From: Marinomonas polaris DSM 16579
GTDB lineage: Bacteria > Pseudomonadota > Gammaproteobacteria > Pseudomonadales > Marinomonadaceae
Reading direction: 5' to 3'
NCBI RefSeq assembly: GCF_900129155.1
Contig: NZ_FQVF01000012.1
Location: forward strand, 62,001 to 126,000
Length of the DNA stretch: 64,000 bases
A program made the translations under genes and the position numbers. Within the stretch, counting starts at the first letter, position 1. Each line of letters begins with the position of its first letter. Below are positions 27,540 to 35,924 of the stretch, piece after piece. Under the pieces are notes generated by a model. The model saw only the letters and a list, made by a program, of their open reading frames with translations, ran no database searches and was not told where the DNA came from.

Positions 27540-28583
27540 TTATTGGCTTTTACTGGCGGCTTCTTTTTTGCGTTTGTCTGCTGCAGCTTTAGCAGCATCC
27601 GCTTCGGCTAGCTGTTTAAGCCCAGCTTTGGTGTAAGCAGTACCTGATGAGTGAGCAATATCACGGATGATTTGCCAATCTTCTTTGTATGTGATTGGGA
27701 AGAAGCGATCAGCTCCGCCAAAGGTTTTTTGCATTTCTGGTGGAAAACGGAAAGTGAAGAAGGCTTTTTTAATCTTTTCAACCAACTCAGGATTGAGATC
27801 ATAAGCGTAGCCAAAGGACGAGGTTGGGAAGCGAGGGCTAGTATAAATGATACGGAAATCATCTTTGCTCACGCGTTTCGCATCAACCATGCGCTTGAAA
27901 ACATCTGAGGCAACTGGCGCTGCATCATAGTCACCAGATAGAACACCCATTACCGATTGATCGTGCTTACCTGAGTATTTCACTTCATAGTCTTTATCGG
28001 GTGTTAAACCCAATGCTGGGAAAATAGCGCGAGGTGCTAAGTTGCCTGAGTTTGATGACGCAGATGTATGAGCAACAACTTTGCCTTTTAAGTCAGCCAT
28101 TTTGGTAATGCTGCTGTCTTTGCGAACGATGGTGATGAGGTTGTAACCTTGAAACGCTTCCTCTGTGCCTTTGACGGCGATTGGTACTAAACCACCTAAG
28201 TTAACAGCATAGCCAGTAGGACCTGTGGAGAAGCCAGCAATGTGCAATCGGCCAGAACGCAAAGCTTCGACCTCTGCCGCATTAGAGTGAACTGTGTAAT
28301 ACACCACTTTTTTGCCAGTTACTTCACTGAGGTATTTTTGGAAATCACTGAATGCGTCTTTGTAAACCGCTGGATCTTCTACCGGAGTGTAGGTAAAGAC
28401 TAGGGTACTTGGATCACGCCATTGGCTTGAATCTTTTGGTAGGTCAGCGACTAAGTCGTAGTTTTCGTCACAGAATTTATCGTCCAGAACGCCACGGTAG
28501 CTGCAATCATCGGCTAGGGCGGTGCTGGCACCTAATAGTAATGAACTAGAGAGCACTAAACCTGTTAATAATTTAATAGGCAT
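27540..28583 (-). CDS. phnD: Phosphonate/phosphite-type ABC transporter substrate-binding protein
   Basis: A 347-residue periplasmic protein. The start chosen is ATG 28583, with GAGGAAAA upstream; it gives a clean signal peptide (MPIKLLTGLVLSSSLLLGASTALADD), while a longer frame reaching 28784 does not. The mature protein has PhnD-family features: FTYTPVEDPAVYKDAFSDFQKYLSEVTGKKV, RSGRLHIAGFSTGPTGYAV and DLKGKVVAHTSASSNSGNLAPRAIF. The tail is lysine/alanine rich and ends in KRKKEAASKSQ. The ligand is presumably a phosphonate or related oxyanion. No phosphonate-degrading gene is adjacent. A sigma-54-type promoter lies about 104 bases upstream. Confidence 0.9.
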   Translation of the reverse strand: MPIKLLTGLVLSSSLLLGASTALADDCSYRGVLDDKFCDENYDLVADLPKDSSQWRDPSTLVFTYTPVEDPAVYKDAFSDFQKYLSEVTGKKVVYYTVHSNAAEVEALRSGRLHIAGFSTGPTGYAVNLGGLVPIAVKGTEEAFQGYNLITIVRKDSSITKMADLKGKVVAHTSASSNSGNLAPRAIFPALGLTPDKDYEVKYSGKHDQSVMGVLSGDYDAAPVASDVFKRMVDAKRVSKDDFRIIYTSPRFPTSSFGYAYDLNPELVEKIKKAFFTFRFPPEMQKTFGGADRFFPITYKEDWQIIRDIAHSSGTAYTKAGLKQLAEADAAKAAADKRKKEAASKSQ

Positions 28584-28649
28584 TATTGTTTTCCTCGTGA
28601 TGTATTTTTTATTGTTATCACCGGTCGGGAGGTTCCGTTGTCGGAGATG

Positions 28650-28679
28650 AGTCAATCCAACACGTATGAAGGATTGACT
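28650..28679. repeat. Inverted repeat at the predicted phnD transcription start
   Basis: AGTCAATCC (28650-28658) and GGATTGACT (28671-28679) form perfect 9-base arms around a 12-base centre. The predicted +1 of the sigma-54 promoter falls in the right arm, so this may be a repressor site or a 5' leader hairpin. Confidence 0.6.
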
Positions 28680-28686
28680 GATATAG

Positions 28687-28702
28687 AGCAAGGCTGATGC
28701 CA
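28687..28702 (-). promoter_or_regulatory. Sigma-54 (-24/-12) promoter of the phnD operon
   Basis: On the minus strand the sequence reads TGGCATCAGCCTTGCT. It fits the RpoN consensus TGGCAC-N5-TTGCW with correct GG-to-GC spacing and one difference (T for C at position 6). The gene next upstream encodes a sigma-54 activator. The predicted start is near 28676, leaving a leader of about 93 bases. Confidence 0.8.
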
Positions 28703-28766
28703 ATAGTGATAAATCTTTTAAAAACAGATGGTTAATGGTTTTTTCTATGGGTTTCTTGTGTTTTTT

Positions 28767-28782
28767 GGGACGCTTTAGTCTC
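28767..28782. promoter_or_regulatory. Candidate activator-binding site upstream of phnD
   Basis: The imperfect inverted repeat GGGAC-N6-GTCTC is centred about 100 bases upstream of the predicted phnD start, where sigma-54 enhancers normally lie. The same arms with the same spacing recur upstream of the kinase gene at 32160-32173. Confidence 0.45.
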
Positions 28783-28802
28783 ATGTTAAAATATAAAATG
28801 GG

Positions 28803-30170
28803 TCATTCTTGTCCTTCATCTTCTGATGCCTTAAATTGCTGTTTGTCTAGTTGGTGCTTTTTCATTTTTCGATACAAGGTCTTGCGTGACATATCCAGTA
28901 GCTCGGCGGCTTCATTTAATAGGCCGTTGGTGGCTCTTAGTCCTTCTTCAATGATGTGACGCTCGAATTGATCCATGCGTTCTTCATAGCTACCATTTAT
29001 GTCGTCTTCGCGCTTAATCGACGCGAGGGAATTTTCGCTAATGCCAAGTACAAATCGATCCGCTGAATTTTTTAGCTCTCGAACGTTGCCTGGCCATTGA
29101 TGCTGGATCAAATAATCTAAATATGAAGGTGTGATGCTGGGTAACTCTCTAGAAAAATGCTCAGAGGCTTTTCGTGCGTAGTGATGAAACAGGGGCAGAA
29201 TATCTTCTGGCCGATCTCTGAGTGGTGGAATGGTCAGGCTAGCAACGTTCAGTCGATAGAATAAGTCTTTACGAAATTTTCCTTCATCGCCTAGTTGAGC
29301 AAGGTTATCTTTACTAGCCGCAATAACCGTGAGTTCGACGGGAATTGGCATGGTGCTGCCAACTCGTTCAATGGTTCTGTCTTGTAGCACGCGCAATAGT
29401 TTTATTTGTACCGGCAGTGGCATGGTTTCTATTTCATCTAAAAATAGCGTGCCGCCATTGGCCGCTTCAATCTTGCCGATATGACGTTTATTGGCGCCAG
29501 TAAAAGAGCCTGCTTCATGGCCAAAAAGCTCACTTTCAATCAGGCTTTCGCTGATGCCGCCACAGTTAATGGCAATGAATCGGCCTTTGTTGCGTAGGCT
29601 GAATTGATGCAGAGCTCTGGCAACCACGTCTTTGCCACAGCCTGTTTCGCCATAAATAATGGTGTCAACGTTTGCTTGTGCTAAAGAGGATATATGTTGG
29701 CGAATGTTCTTTATGGCAGCCGATTCGCCAATGATAAAGGCTTCTAAGCCTGTTTGTTGAGCTAGGTTTTGTTTTAGTTTTCGGTTTTCTAAAACCAGTT
29801 GTCTTTTTTCAGCGGCGCGTTGCAGTTGGTTGATCAGTTGAGCAGGTTGTAAGGGTTTTTCTAGAAAGTCGTATGCGCCTTCTTTCATCGCTTCGATAGC
29901 CATAGGAATGTCGCCATGGCCGCTCATTAATATGACGGGCAATTCATTGTCTAATTGTTGCAGGCGAGCCAGTAAATTCATTCCATCCATTTTGGGCATT
30001 CTGACATCACTAAGTACCACCGCTGCGCTATTTTTATCGAGTAAGGCGATGGCTTTGTCCGCTCTGCTATGGCTTTCTATTTGAAAACCTTCGAGTTCGA
30101 GCATTTCGGTTAATGCTTCAATGATGGTTTGATCATCGTCGATAATGACTATTTTTATTGTATTAAGCAT
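28803..30170 (-). CDS. Sigma-54-dependent response regulator (DctD/NtrC type)
   Basis: A 455-residue protein with a receiver domain (1-120; phosphoacceptor Asp55 in LSDVRMPKMDG), an AAA+ domain (Walker A GETGCGKD at 174-181, the sigma-54 contact loop as GSFTGA at 221-226, Walker B TLFLDEIE) and a C-terminal Fis-type helix-turn-helix (about 405-435, NEAAELLDMSRKTLYRKMKKH). It activates RpoN promoters when phosphorylated. The contact loop has Ser for the usual Ala. It directly follows the kinase gene with no spacer and precedes phnD, whose sigma-54 promoter is the obvious target. Confidence 0.92.
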   Translation of the reverse strand: MLNTIKIVIIDDDQTIIEALTEMLELEGFQIESHSRADKAIALLDKNSAAVVLSDVRMPKMDGMNLLARLQQLDNELPVILMSGHGDIPMAIEAMKEGAYDFLEKPLQPAQLINQLQRAAEKRQLVLENRKLKQNLAQQTGLEAFIIGESAAIKNIRQHISSLAQANVDTIIYGETGCGKDVVARALHQFSLRNKGRFIAINCGGISESLIESELFGHEAGSFTGANKRHIGKIEAANGGTLFLDEIETMPLPVQIKLLRVLQDRTIERVGSTMPIPVELTVIAASKDNLAQLGDEGKFRKDLFYRLNVASLTIPPLRDRPEDILPLFHHYARKASEHFSRELPSITPSYLDYLIQHQWPGNVRELKNSADRFVLGISENSLASIKREDDINGSYEERMDQFERHIIEEGLRATNGLLNEAAELLDMSRKTLYRKMKKHQLDKQQFKASEDEGQE

Positions 30171-32063
30171 TTATTTTTCTGCCTTTTTTAATTCTAAGGT
30201 AAAGCGGCTGCCTGCTTCTGGTGTCGATGACACTCTAATTTGGCCGCCAAAATCTTGAACTATGTTGTAACTAATGGATAAGCCTAGACCGAGTCCTTGA
30301 CCGACTTCTTTTTGAGTAAAAAACGGGTCGAAAATTTGTTCTAATTGGCTTTCTTCAATACCGATTCCTGTATCACTGACATCAATCATTATCTTGTCGT
30401 CGAGTTCATAGACTTTGATGGACAGCTGTTTTACTGGCGCACTTGATAAGGCATCAACAGCGTTGCTAATAAGGTTCACCATGACTTGCTCTAGGCGAAT
30501 CGGTTCAGCGAGCACATAAAATGACGCTGAGTTTGTCTGATAATCAAGCGTACAATGCTGGTCGATGATCTGGCTAGACATTAGTTCGATAGCATCTTGA
30601 ACAACGGCGTCTAAGCAAACAGGCGTCAGTTCTGTGCCGGCAACGCGAGCGAAGGCTTTGAGGTGTTTGGTAATTCGCGTGATCTTCGTGAGAAGCAGAC
30701 CAATTTTATCTAAGCTATTTTGCGCTTTATCCACTTGGTCTTTTTCCATATGTCGCCCAGCAGTGTGCAAATGACTGGCAATAGCGGTCAAAGGTTGGTT
30801 TATTTCATGGGTGATTCCAACGCCAAGCTGCCCTAGTGCAGCGAGTTTTCCTGCTTGGACTAATTCGTTTTGCGCGGCTTTTAATTGCGCTTCAGCGGCG
30901 ACTCTTTCTTCTATTTCAGCGGCGAGAGCTTGATTGGTTTTCTCTACTTCTATCGCCGTTTGCTGGAAGTATTGTAAGTCTCTAGCCATGCTAGAGACTT
31001 CGTCATGGCCGACAATACGTATTTTTGTGTCTAGTTGAGAGCTGGCGATGGCACGCATGTTTCTTTGCAGCTCGATGATGCGTTGTAATACATTGCGGCG
31101 TACGTAAAACCAAGAAATAGCACAAGCAACACTTAGGCTGATGAGGGACAACAATAGAATATTACGAATACTATTGTTGATGGATTTGATGGCGCCTTCA
31201 AGGGAGCCACGAATACTGGTATTGGTATAGTTCGTATATTGATTGATTTGTGCTGCTAACTGTTGAATGTGCTGCTGGCTGTTTTCTAAAAGAAAACTCT
31301 GTTGATAGAGCAAGTCCAGCTCTTCGTTCTTGAGTTGGAACAGCTCGCCTTGTCGAGAGCTCATGGTGAGTAAATCGAGCAATGATTGGCGTAATGGCAG
31401 TGGTACTTGTGGTAATAAGGTAAGGTATTGGGCAATCTCTGAACCTAACTTTTCAAGTCGTAAAAATGTATAGTCTAATTCATTAAAAGAGGCATCATTG
31501 CTGACTTTTTCAATTAAGCCTGAAAAATAATACAGCCGACTAATGACCTGCTCTAATTCAGCTGAACGATCCAATTGATCCACTTGAAAAATGAGATCCT
31601 GAAATAAAGGGAAAATTAGCAATGACTGTGTAGCCAGTTCGCTTCTTATTACCTCACGGCGTTCAACGCTTTGATTCAATAGTGTCAGGCTGTTTTGAAT
31701 TTGTGTAATTAGCTCAAGAAAATATCGGTTGTAGTCCGGCAGATTGCGCATGAGAGAGTCCATATCACTGATGGCGGCACTCAGCTCGTTCATGGTTTTT
31801 TCTCTGGAAATGGAAGCGTCACTGGTAACGAGTAGTGGTGCCGTGGCGACAATTTGACGACTTTTATCGTTTAGTCGAGCGGCTGCATCTAAACCTGGAA
31901 TGTCCTGATATTTGAGTAGAAGAAGACGATCACTAAGCTGTAAATAAGTGTTTGTCGCCAAACCGCTTGCAACAATCGTGATAGAAGATATCAACACAAA
32001 GGCTAAAAACAGCCTGCCGCCAATACCAATATTGCGAAGCCAAAAAAGCGTAGGAATGCCCAT
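30171..32063 (-). CDS. Membrane sensor histidine kinase (DctB/TorS-like)
   Basis: A 630-residue kinase. TM1 is about residues 17-37. A large, all-helical periplasmic sensor (38-300) resembles the TorS-type helical bundle more than a PAS/Cache fold. TM2 is about 301-321, followed by HAMP, a short coiled coil (375-405), the H-box GVGITHEINQPLTAI with His419, and the ATPase boxes NLISNAVDAL, DTGIGIEESQLEQIFDPFFT and GLGLGLSISYNIVQDFGG. The HEINQPL box is characteristic of DctB-type kinases. It signals to the sigma-54 regulator encoded next, whose start abuts its stop. Helical TorS-like sensors often read a ligand-bound periplasmic binding protein, so PhnD may be the co-sensor; this is inference. 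Confidence 0.9.
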   Translation of the reverse strand: MGIPTLFWLRNIGIGGRLFLAFVLISSITIVASGLATNTYLQLSDRLLLLKYQDIPGLDAAARLNDKSRQIVATAPLLVTSDASISREKTMNELSAAISDMDSLMRNLPDYNRYFLELITQIQNSLTLLNQSVERREVIRSELATQSLLIFPLFQDLIFQVDQLDRSAELEQVISRLYYFSGLIEKVSNDASFNELDYTFLRLEKLGSEIAQYLTLLPQVPLPLRQSLLDLLTMSSRQGELFQLKNEELDLLYQQSFLLENSQQHIQQLAAQINQYTNYTNTSIRGSLEGAIKSINNSIRNILLLSLISLSVACAISWFYVRRNVLQRIIELQRNMRAIASSQLDTKIRIVGHDEVSSMARDLQYFQQTAIEVEKTNQALAAEIEERVAAEAQLKAAQNELVQAGKLAALGQLGVGITHEINQPLTAIASHLHTAGRHMEKDQVDKAQNSLDKIGLLLTKITRITKHLKAFARVAGTELTPVCLDAVVQDAIELMSSQIIDQHCTLDYQTNSASFYVLAEPIRLEQVMVNLISNAVDALSSAPVKQLSIKVYELDDKIMIDVSDTGIGIEESQLEQIFDPFFTQKEVGQGLGLGLSISYNIVQDFGGQIRVSSTPEAGSRFTLELKKAEK

Positions 32064-32102
32064 TAATTTATATCCTATTATTTTTATAATTGAATAACCT
32101 AA

Positions 32103-32118
32103 TGAAAGATTGATGCCA
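32103..32118 (-). promoter_or_regulatory. Degenerate sigma-54-like element upstream of the kinase gene
   Basis: The minus strand reads TGGCATCAATCTTTCA, sharing TGGCATCA-N2-CTT with the phnD promoter but with TC in place of the nearly invariant GC at -12. It could be a weak or decayed RpoN site. Confidence 0.3.
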
Positions 32119-32159
32119 ACTTTAAGGCCTTATAATCGCTAGGTTTTAGCCTATATTGA

Positions 32160-32173
32160 GGACAAAAATGTCC
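32160..32173. promoter_or_regulatory. Candidate response-regulator site upstream of the kinase gene
   Basis: A perfect inverted repeat GGACA-AAAA-TGTCC lies about 100 bases upstream of the kinase start codon. Read on the minus strand it gives GGGAC-N6-GTCC, the same arrangement as the site upstream of phnD. Confidence 0.5.
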
Positions 32174-32313
32174 CATCACAAGCTTTTACTATCTTTTATT
32201 ACCATCTTAAGTTTTTAGGAATCAATCTCATCTTTGCGTGTTATTATTAACGTGTTTTATGACATCTAACTTTGCATGACTTGATATGCTTTTATAGTAG
32301 GAGCAAATAGAAA

Positions 32314-32889
32314 ATGGATGCTATTGATGCATTGATGACGCGTCGTTCTTATTCACGGGGCAGTCTTTTACAACCGGCACCAAATAGAGCTGAATTAGCG
32401 CAAATTTTACAGACTGCGATGACGGTTCCTGATCATGGTAATTTAAAACCTTGGCGATTCGTGGTGATCCAGGGACAAGGTATGAAAGATCTGGAGGGCT
32501 TGCTCCGCTCCATTTACGATGGCGAAGTGGAAAATGAAGAGTATTTCCAACGTTTTATTGAAGAGATCATTAATACGCCAATGATGATTTGTGTCTATTC
32601 CTCTATAAATCAAGACACGAGAGTTTCGGTATTGGATCAACAGTTGGCAGGAGCCGCCGCCTGCGAACACATATTATTAGCTGCTCACGCAATGGGGTTT
32701 GGTGGGATTTGGCATAGCCAAGAAACGGATGATGCTTTGCGTCAAATGTTGCAAATGGGTGAGGAAGACCAAGTGCTTGGGGTTATTTCCTTAGGTACGC
32801 CAAAGCGTACTTCTCTGGCTAAACGAAAATCCTTTGTGGATTATACTTTTGAATGGAATCAAGAGGATGGATTACAACCTTGGAAGTAG
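32314..32889 (+). CDS. Nitroreductase-family oxidoreductase (YdjA-like)
   Basis: A 191-residue FMN-dependent nitroreductase. MDAIDALMTRRSYSRGSLLQPAPNRAELAQILQTAMTVPDHGNLKPWRFVVI closely fits the short YdjA type, including the FMN-contacting RRS and PDHGNLKPWRF blocks. A second conserved stretch is AHAMGFGGIWHS. It reduces nitro or quinone compounds with NAD(P)H; the natural substrate is unknown. Its end overlaps the start region of the phosphopantetheinyl transferase gene, suggesting cotranscription. Confidence 0.87.
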   Translation: MDAIDALMTRRSYSRGSLLQPAPNRAELAQILQTAMTVPDHGNLKPWRFVVIQGQGMKDLEGLLRSIYDGEVENEEYFQRFIEEIINTPMMICVYSSINQDTRVSVLDQQLAGAAACEHILLAAHAMGFGGIWHSQETDDALRQMLQMGEEDQVLGVISLGTPKRTSLAKRKSFVDYTFEWNQEDGLQPWK

Positions 32890-33577
32890 CGTGGTATTGA
32901 CGATCGCATTTAGTAAAAAAGCTTTTCCTATAGATTGCACTCTTGATGACAGTGAAAAAAAACGTGCCTCAATGTTTCGATTTGAACACCTACGTGAGCA
33001 ATATATTTTTGCGCATGCTTTTAAACGACGGATTTTGAGCCATTACTTTCCATTTAGAAAAGCATCTGAATGGTATTTCGCTCAAACGTCATCTGGTAAG
33101 CCTTTTATAAAAGAAGGCATTGCCTTTAATCTTAGTCACAGTACCAGCTCAGTTGCGGTTGCTCTTGTCGAATCTACTGATAAAAGTGCTGTTGGTGTGG
33201 ATATCGAGTGTTTTCGGGAAATGGATGATCTTGAGTCAATGATTGAGATGGTCTGTCATTCAGATGAGATACAGCAACTTGATAGATGTCATGATCGAAG
33301 CAAAGGTTTCTTTAAGCTTTGGACTGCGAAAGAAGCACTACTAAAAGCGTGTGGAAGTGGTTTGATAGATGATTTGAATCATATTAATTGCCTGCCTAGC
33401 TTACTGAGTGATCAGGTTTATCCATTGAATTGGCAAGGCAATCAGTATTGTCTGCAAAGTATTTCTTTTGATTGGGGCGTGATTACTGCTGCGTGGTCTA
33501 CAGATCTGCCTGTGTCGGATATTAGACTGGATAATTGGGCTTCTGGAGTGCCTGTATCTGAGGCTTTTTGCATTTAG
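32867..33577 (+). CDS. 4'-phosphopantetheinyl transferase (Sfp/HetI type)
   Basis: About 236 residues from ATG 32867. A GTG at 32891 is an alternative start, and the ribosome site does not decide between them. The catalytic blocks are clear: FNLSHSTSSVAVAL, the metal-binding GVDIECFRE, and FFKLWTAKEALLKACGSGL. The enzyme moves phosphopantetheine from CoA to carrier-protein serines, as needed for peptide or polyketide synthases. It lies next to a siderophore transport locus but no carrier-protein gene is in the window. Confidence 0.88.
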   Translation: MDYNLGSSVVLTIAFSKKAFPIDCTLDDSEKKRASMFRFEHLREQYIFAHAFKRRILSHYFPFRKASEWYFAQTSSGKPFIKEGIAFNLSHSTSSVAVALVESTDKSAVGVDIECFREMDDLESMIEMVCHSDEIQQLDRCHDRSKGFFKLWTAKEALLKACGSGLIDDLNHINCLPSLLSDQVYPLNWQGNQYCLQSISFDWGVITAAWSTDLPVSDIRLDNWASGVPVSEAFCI

Positions 33578-33587
33578 TTAATTCATC

Positions 33588-33624
33588 AAAAAAAGAGCCT
33601 CGAACATTATTATTTGAGGCTCTT
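33588..33624 (-). terminator. Rho-independent terminator of the siderophore transport operon
   Basis: On the minus strand AAGAGCCTC and GAGGCTCTT (33616-33624 with 33593-33601) form a 9-base stem followed by a T-run of seven. It lies after the TonB receptor gene and close behind the convergent transferase gene. Confidence 0.85.
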
Positions 33625-33641
33625 AGATTTGAAAAGCTTTT

Positions 33642-33688
33642 AAAGTTAGAAGCGCTCTTAAAGTTAGAAGCGCTCTTAAAGTTAGAAG
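33642..33688. repeat. 18-base tandem repeat behind the TonB receptor gene
   Basis: The unit AAAGTTAGAAGCGCTCTT occurs at 33642-33659 and 33660-33677, then as 11 matching bases at 33678-33688. It lies in the 3' untranslated region of the receptor gene, between its stop codon and the terminator. Confidence 0.9.
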
Positions 33689-33707
33689 AGCATTTCAATT
33701 AGAACGC

Positions 33708-35888
33708 TTACCAGTCGTAAGTCACGCTGGCCATGATGTTGCGGCTATCACCGTAGTAACAGAAACCATCACCACAAGTAGCGATGTACTCTTTATCAAA
33801 TAAGTTCTTTGCCACTAGTTGGAACTTGTAATTATCAACTTGATAACTTGCCATGGCATCAACAAGGGCGTAAGACGGTACTTTGTTTGTTTCAGTGTTA
33901 TCCGCATAGGTCTCACCGATATAACGTACTCCAGCACCGACTTTTAAACCATCTAGTATACCGTCAATAAAGCGGTAGTTACCCCATACAGAAGCTAGTT
34001 TGTTAGCGATTTGGGCCGGTGTTTTTCCTACATTAGAACTATTAGTGTCTTTGGTTATTTCAGAATCGACATAGCTCAATGTTCCGACTAAAGTGACCGC
34101 TCTGTTTAGATTGGCAACAGCTTCAAATTCAATGCCTCGATTACGTACTTCTCCTAACTGACGGAAGTTGGCTGTACCACTGGATCCGCTGCTTAGATTT
34201 TCTTTAGTGACTTGATATGCCGCGATACCAAACTGCCCGTCAAAACTTTGTGGTTTGAATTTTACACCCACTTCGTAACTGTCTGCTTTTTCTGGTTTTG
34301 CTGGATTGTTATCTGCATCTAAAGCAATAATTGGGGTGAAGGACTGAGCGTAATTAGCATAAGGAACAAGGCCATTATCTAGCTGATAGGAAGCGCCTAA
34401 GTTCCCTGTCCACTGATGGAGGTCTATGTCTGTTTTTTTGTTGGTTGAAGTGTTGTTGGTTTCGTTACTGGTATCATCGTAGCGTACGCCAGCAATAACT
34501 GTGAACTTGTCTGTGATGTTGGCTTTATCTTGGAGATAAAAGCCAAGCTGTCGATTCTTCGTTTTTGTGGTTTGTAGATCTGCATCTGTCACAGACGTTA
34601 ACGTGCCATTATAGCTGTATAGTGAAATGCTGCTACCATAACTTGGACTATACGGATTAAATAGAAAGTTACCGTCGTCTGCCGCAAGAATAGTTCCTGC
34701 GTAAGATTTACTATTTATATCGATACTTTGGTAATCAATACCAGTTAGTAATGTATGTTTTGTGTTCCCTGCATCAAACTTGTAGATAAAACGGTTATCA
34801 ATGTTGAAGGCATCAGAGTCGCCATCTTCATAAGTGACGCCACGGAGAATAGTGTCTCTTGTGCTACTGAAACCATAATCTGCAGCGTAAGCTGCGTAAT
34901 ACAATTGACGTAAGTTAATATCCATATGGCTAAAACGAGCCGATTGTTGGAAGCTTAAGTTATCATTGAAGATATGTTCTAGCTCATATCCCACAGAGGT
35001 TTGTTCGCGTTGGAAAGTTTCCCAATCTGAGTTTCCTAAAGCAGTATCATAATTAATTTTACCGTTTGCATTGGATGTTAGAGTACCTTCCATCGGTAAA
35101 AATTGCAGATAGGGATCAGAGTCGTCTTTTTGGTAGCTGGCTAGCACAGTCAGTTTGGTATCATCACTTATTTTCCATGCTAAAGAAGGAGCAAGTAGTG
35201 TTCGGTTTGCTTCAACCTCATCGACCTTAGTGCCATTTTCACGGGTGATTGCTACCATGCGAAAAGCTAATTTGTCATTGATGACTTTATTGACATCAAG
35301 GTTAATTTCTTTGCGGTCATTAGAACCTATGGTGCCTGTAACAGAGCCAAAATCTTCTTCAAGCTGAGCGCGTTTACTGATGACATTAATGACGCCGCCT
35401 GGTGGTGTTTGGCCATTCAGTGTTGATGCCGGGCCTCGTAACACCTCAATGCGTTCTAGCATGAAAGGGTCGATTTGCCAGCTATAAAAGCTGGAAGAAT
35501 ATAGGCGAGTGCCGTCTTGGTATAGACCGTTGTTGGCTTGTTTAAAGCCGCGAATTACAAACCAATCTTGTTTGTTGTCTTCACCATAAAAGTTGGTTTG
35601 GATGCTTGGCGTATATTGTAGCGCGTCAGAGATGCTGATCGGCGCTCGATCATCCATTTGTTCTCTAGTAACCACAGAAACGGCGCGAGGAATCTTAGTG
35701 ATTTGTTCGTCTGTTTTTGTCGCTGTTTGGGCAACCTTACTGACATAGTTAAAGTTATTCGATGTTGAACTTTGTTCTGTATCACCTTCTACCACAAGTG
35801 TTCCCATCTCTTCCGCATGGGCAATATTTGTTGATAGTGCCAAAGCAATAGCAAATGACAGCGGGGTTAGTGTAAAGCGTTGTTTCAT
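33708..35888 (-). CDS. TonB-dependent siderophore receptor (FhuA-like)
   Basis: A 726-residue outer-membrane receptor. The signal peptide ends at ...ALSTNIAHA; a TonB-box-like MGTLVVEG follows at the mature N-terminus, then a plug domain (IPRAVSVVTREQMDDRAPISISDALQYTPSIQT; LERIEVLRGPASTLNGQTPPGGVINVISK) and a 22-strand barrel ending in aromatic residues (VTYDW). A cysteine pair near the C-terminus (ATCGDGFCYYGDSR) recalls ferrichrome/hydroxamate receptors. There is no N-terminal signalling extension, so it should not drive an extracytoplasmic sigma factor. It is the last gene of the Fhu-like operon. Confidence 0.9.
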   Translation of the reverse strand: MKQRFTLTPLSFAIALALSTNIAHAEEMGTLVVEGDTEQSSTSNNFNYVSKVAQTATKTDEQITKIPRAVSVVTREQMDDRAPISISDALQYTPSIQTNFYGEDNKQDWFVIRGFKQANNGLYQDGTRLYSSSFYSWQIDPFMLERIEVLRGPASTLNGQTPPGGVINVISKRAQLEEDFGSVTGTIGSNDRKEINLDVNKVINDKLAFRMVAITRENGTKVDEVEANRTLLAPSLAWKISDDTKLTVLASYQKDDSDPYLQFLPMEGTLTSNANGKINYDTALGNSDWETFQREQTSVGYELEHIFNDNLSFQQSARFSHMDINLRQLYYAAYAADYGFSSTRDTILRGVTYEDGDSDAFNIDNRFIYKFDAGNTKHTLLTGIDYQSIDINSKSYAGTILAADDGNFLFNPYSPSYGSSISLYSYNGTLTSVTDADLQTTKTKNRQLGFYLQDKANITDKFTVIAGVRYDDTSNETNNTSTNKKTDIDLHQWTGNLGASYQLDNGLVPYANYAQSFTPIIALDADNNPAKPEKADSYEVGVKFKPQSFDGQFGIAAYQVTKENLSSGSSGTANFRQLGEVRNRGIEFEAVANLNRAVTLVGTLSYVDSEITKDTNSSNVGKTPAQIANKLASVWGNYRFIDGILDGLKVGAGVRYIGETYADNTETNKVPSYALVDAMASYQVDNYKFQLVAKNLFDKEYIATCGDGFCYYGDSRNIMASVTYDW

Positions 35889-35924
35889 GTCCTCTCCTTT
35901 CTTTTAAGTTGGATTTTTACATTT

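Noticed and set aside
28584..28784. N-terminal extension of PhnD
   Set aside because: It would run across the sigma-54 promoter and leader, and would bury the signal peptide 67 residues inside the protein.
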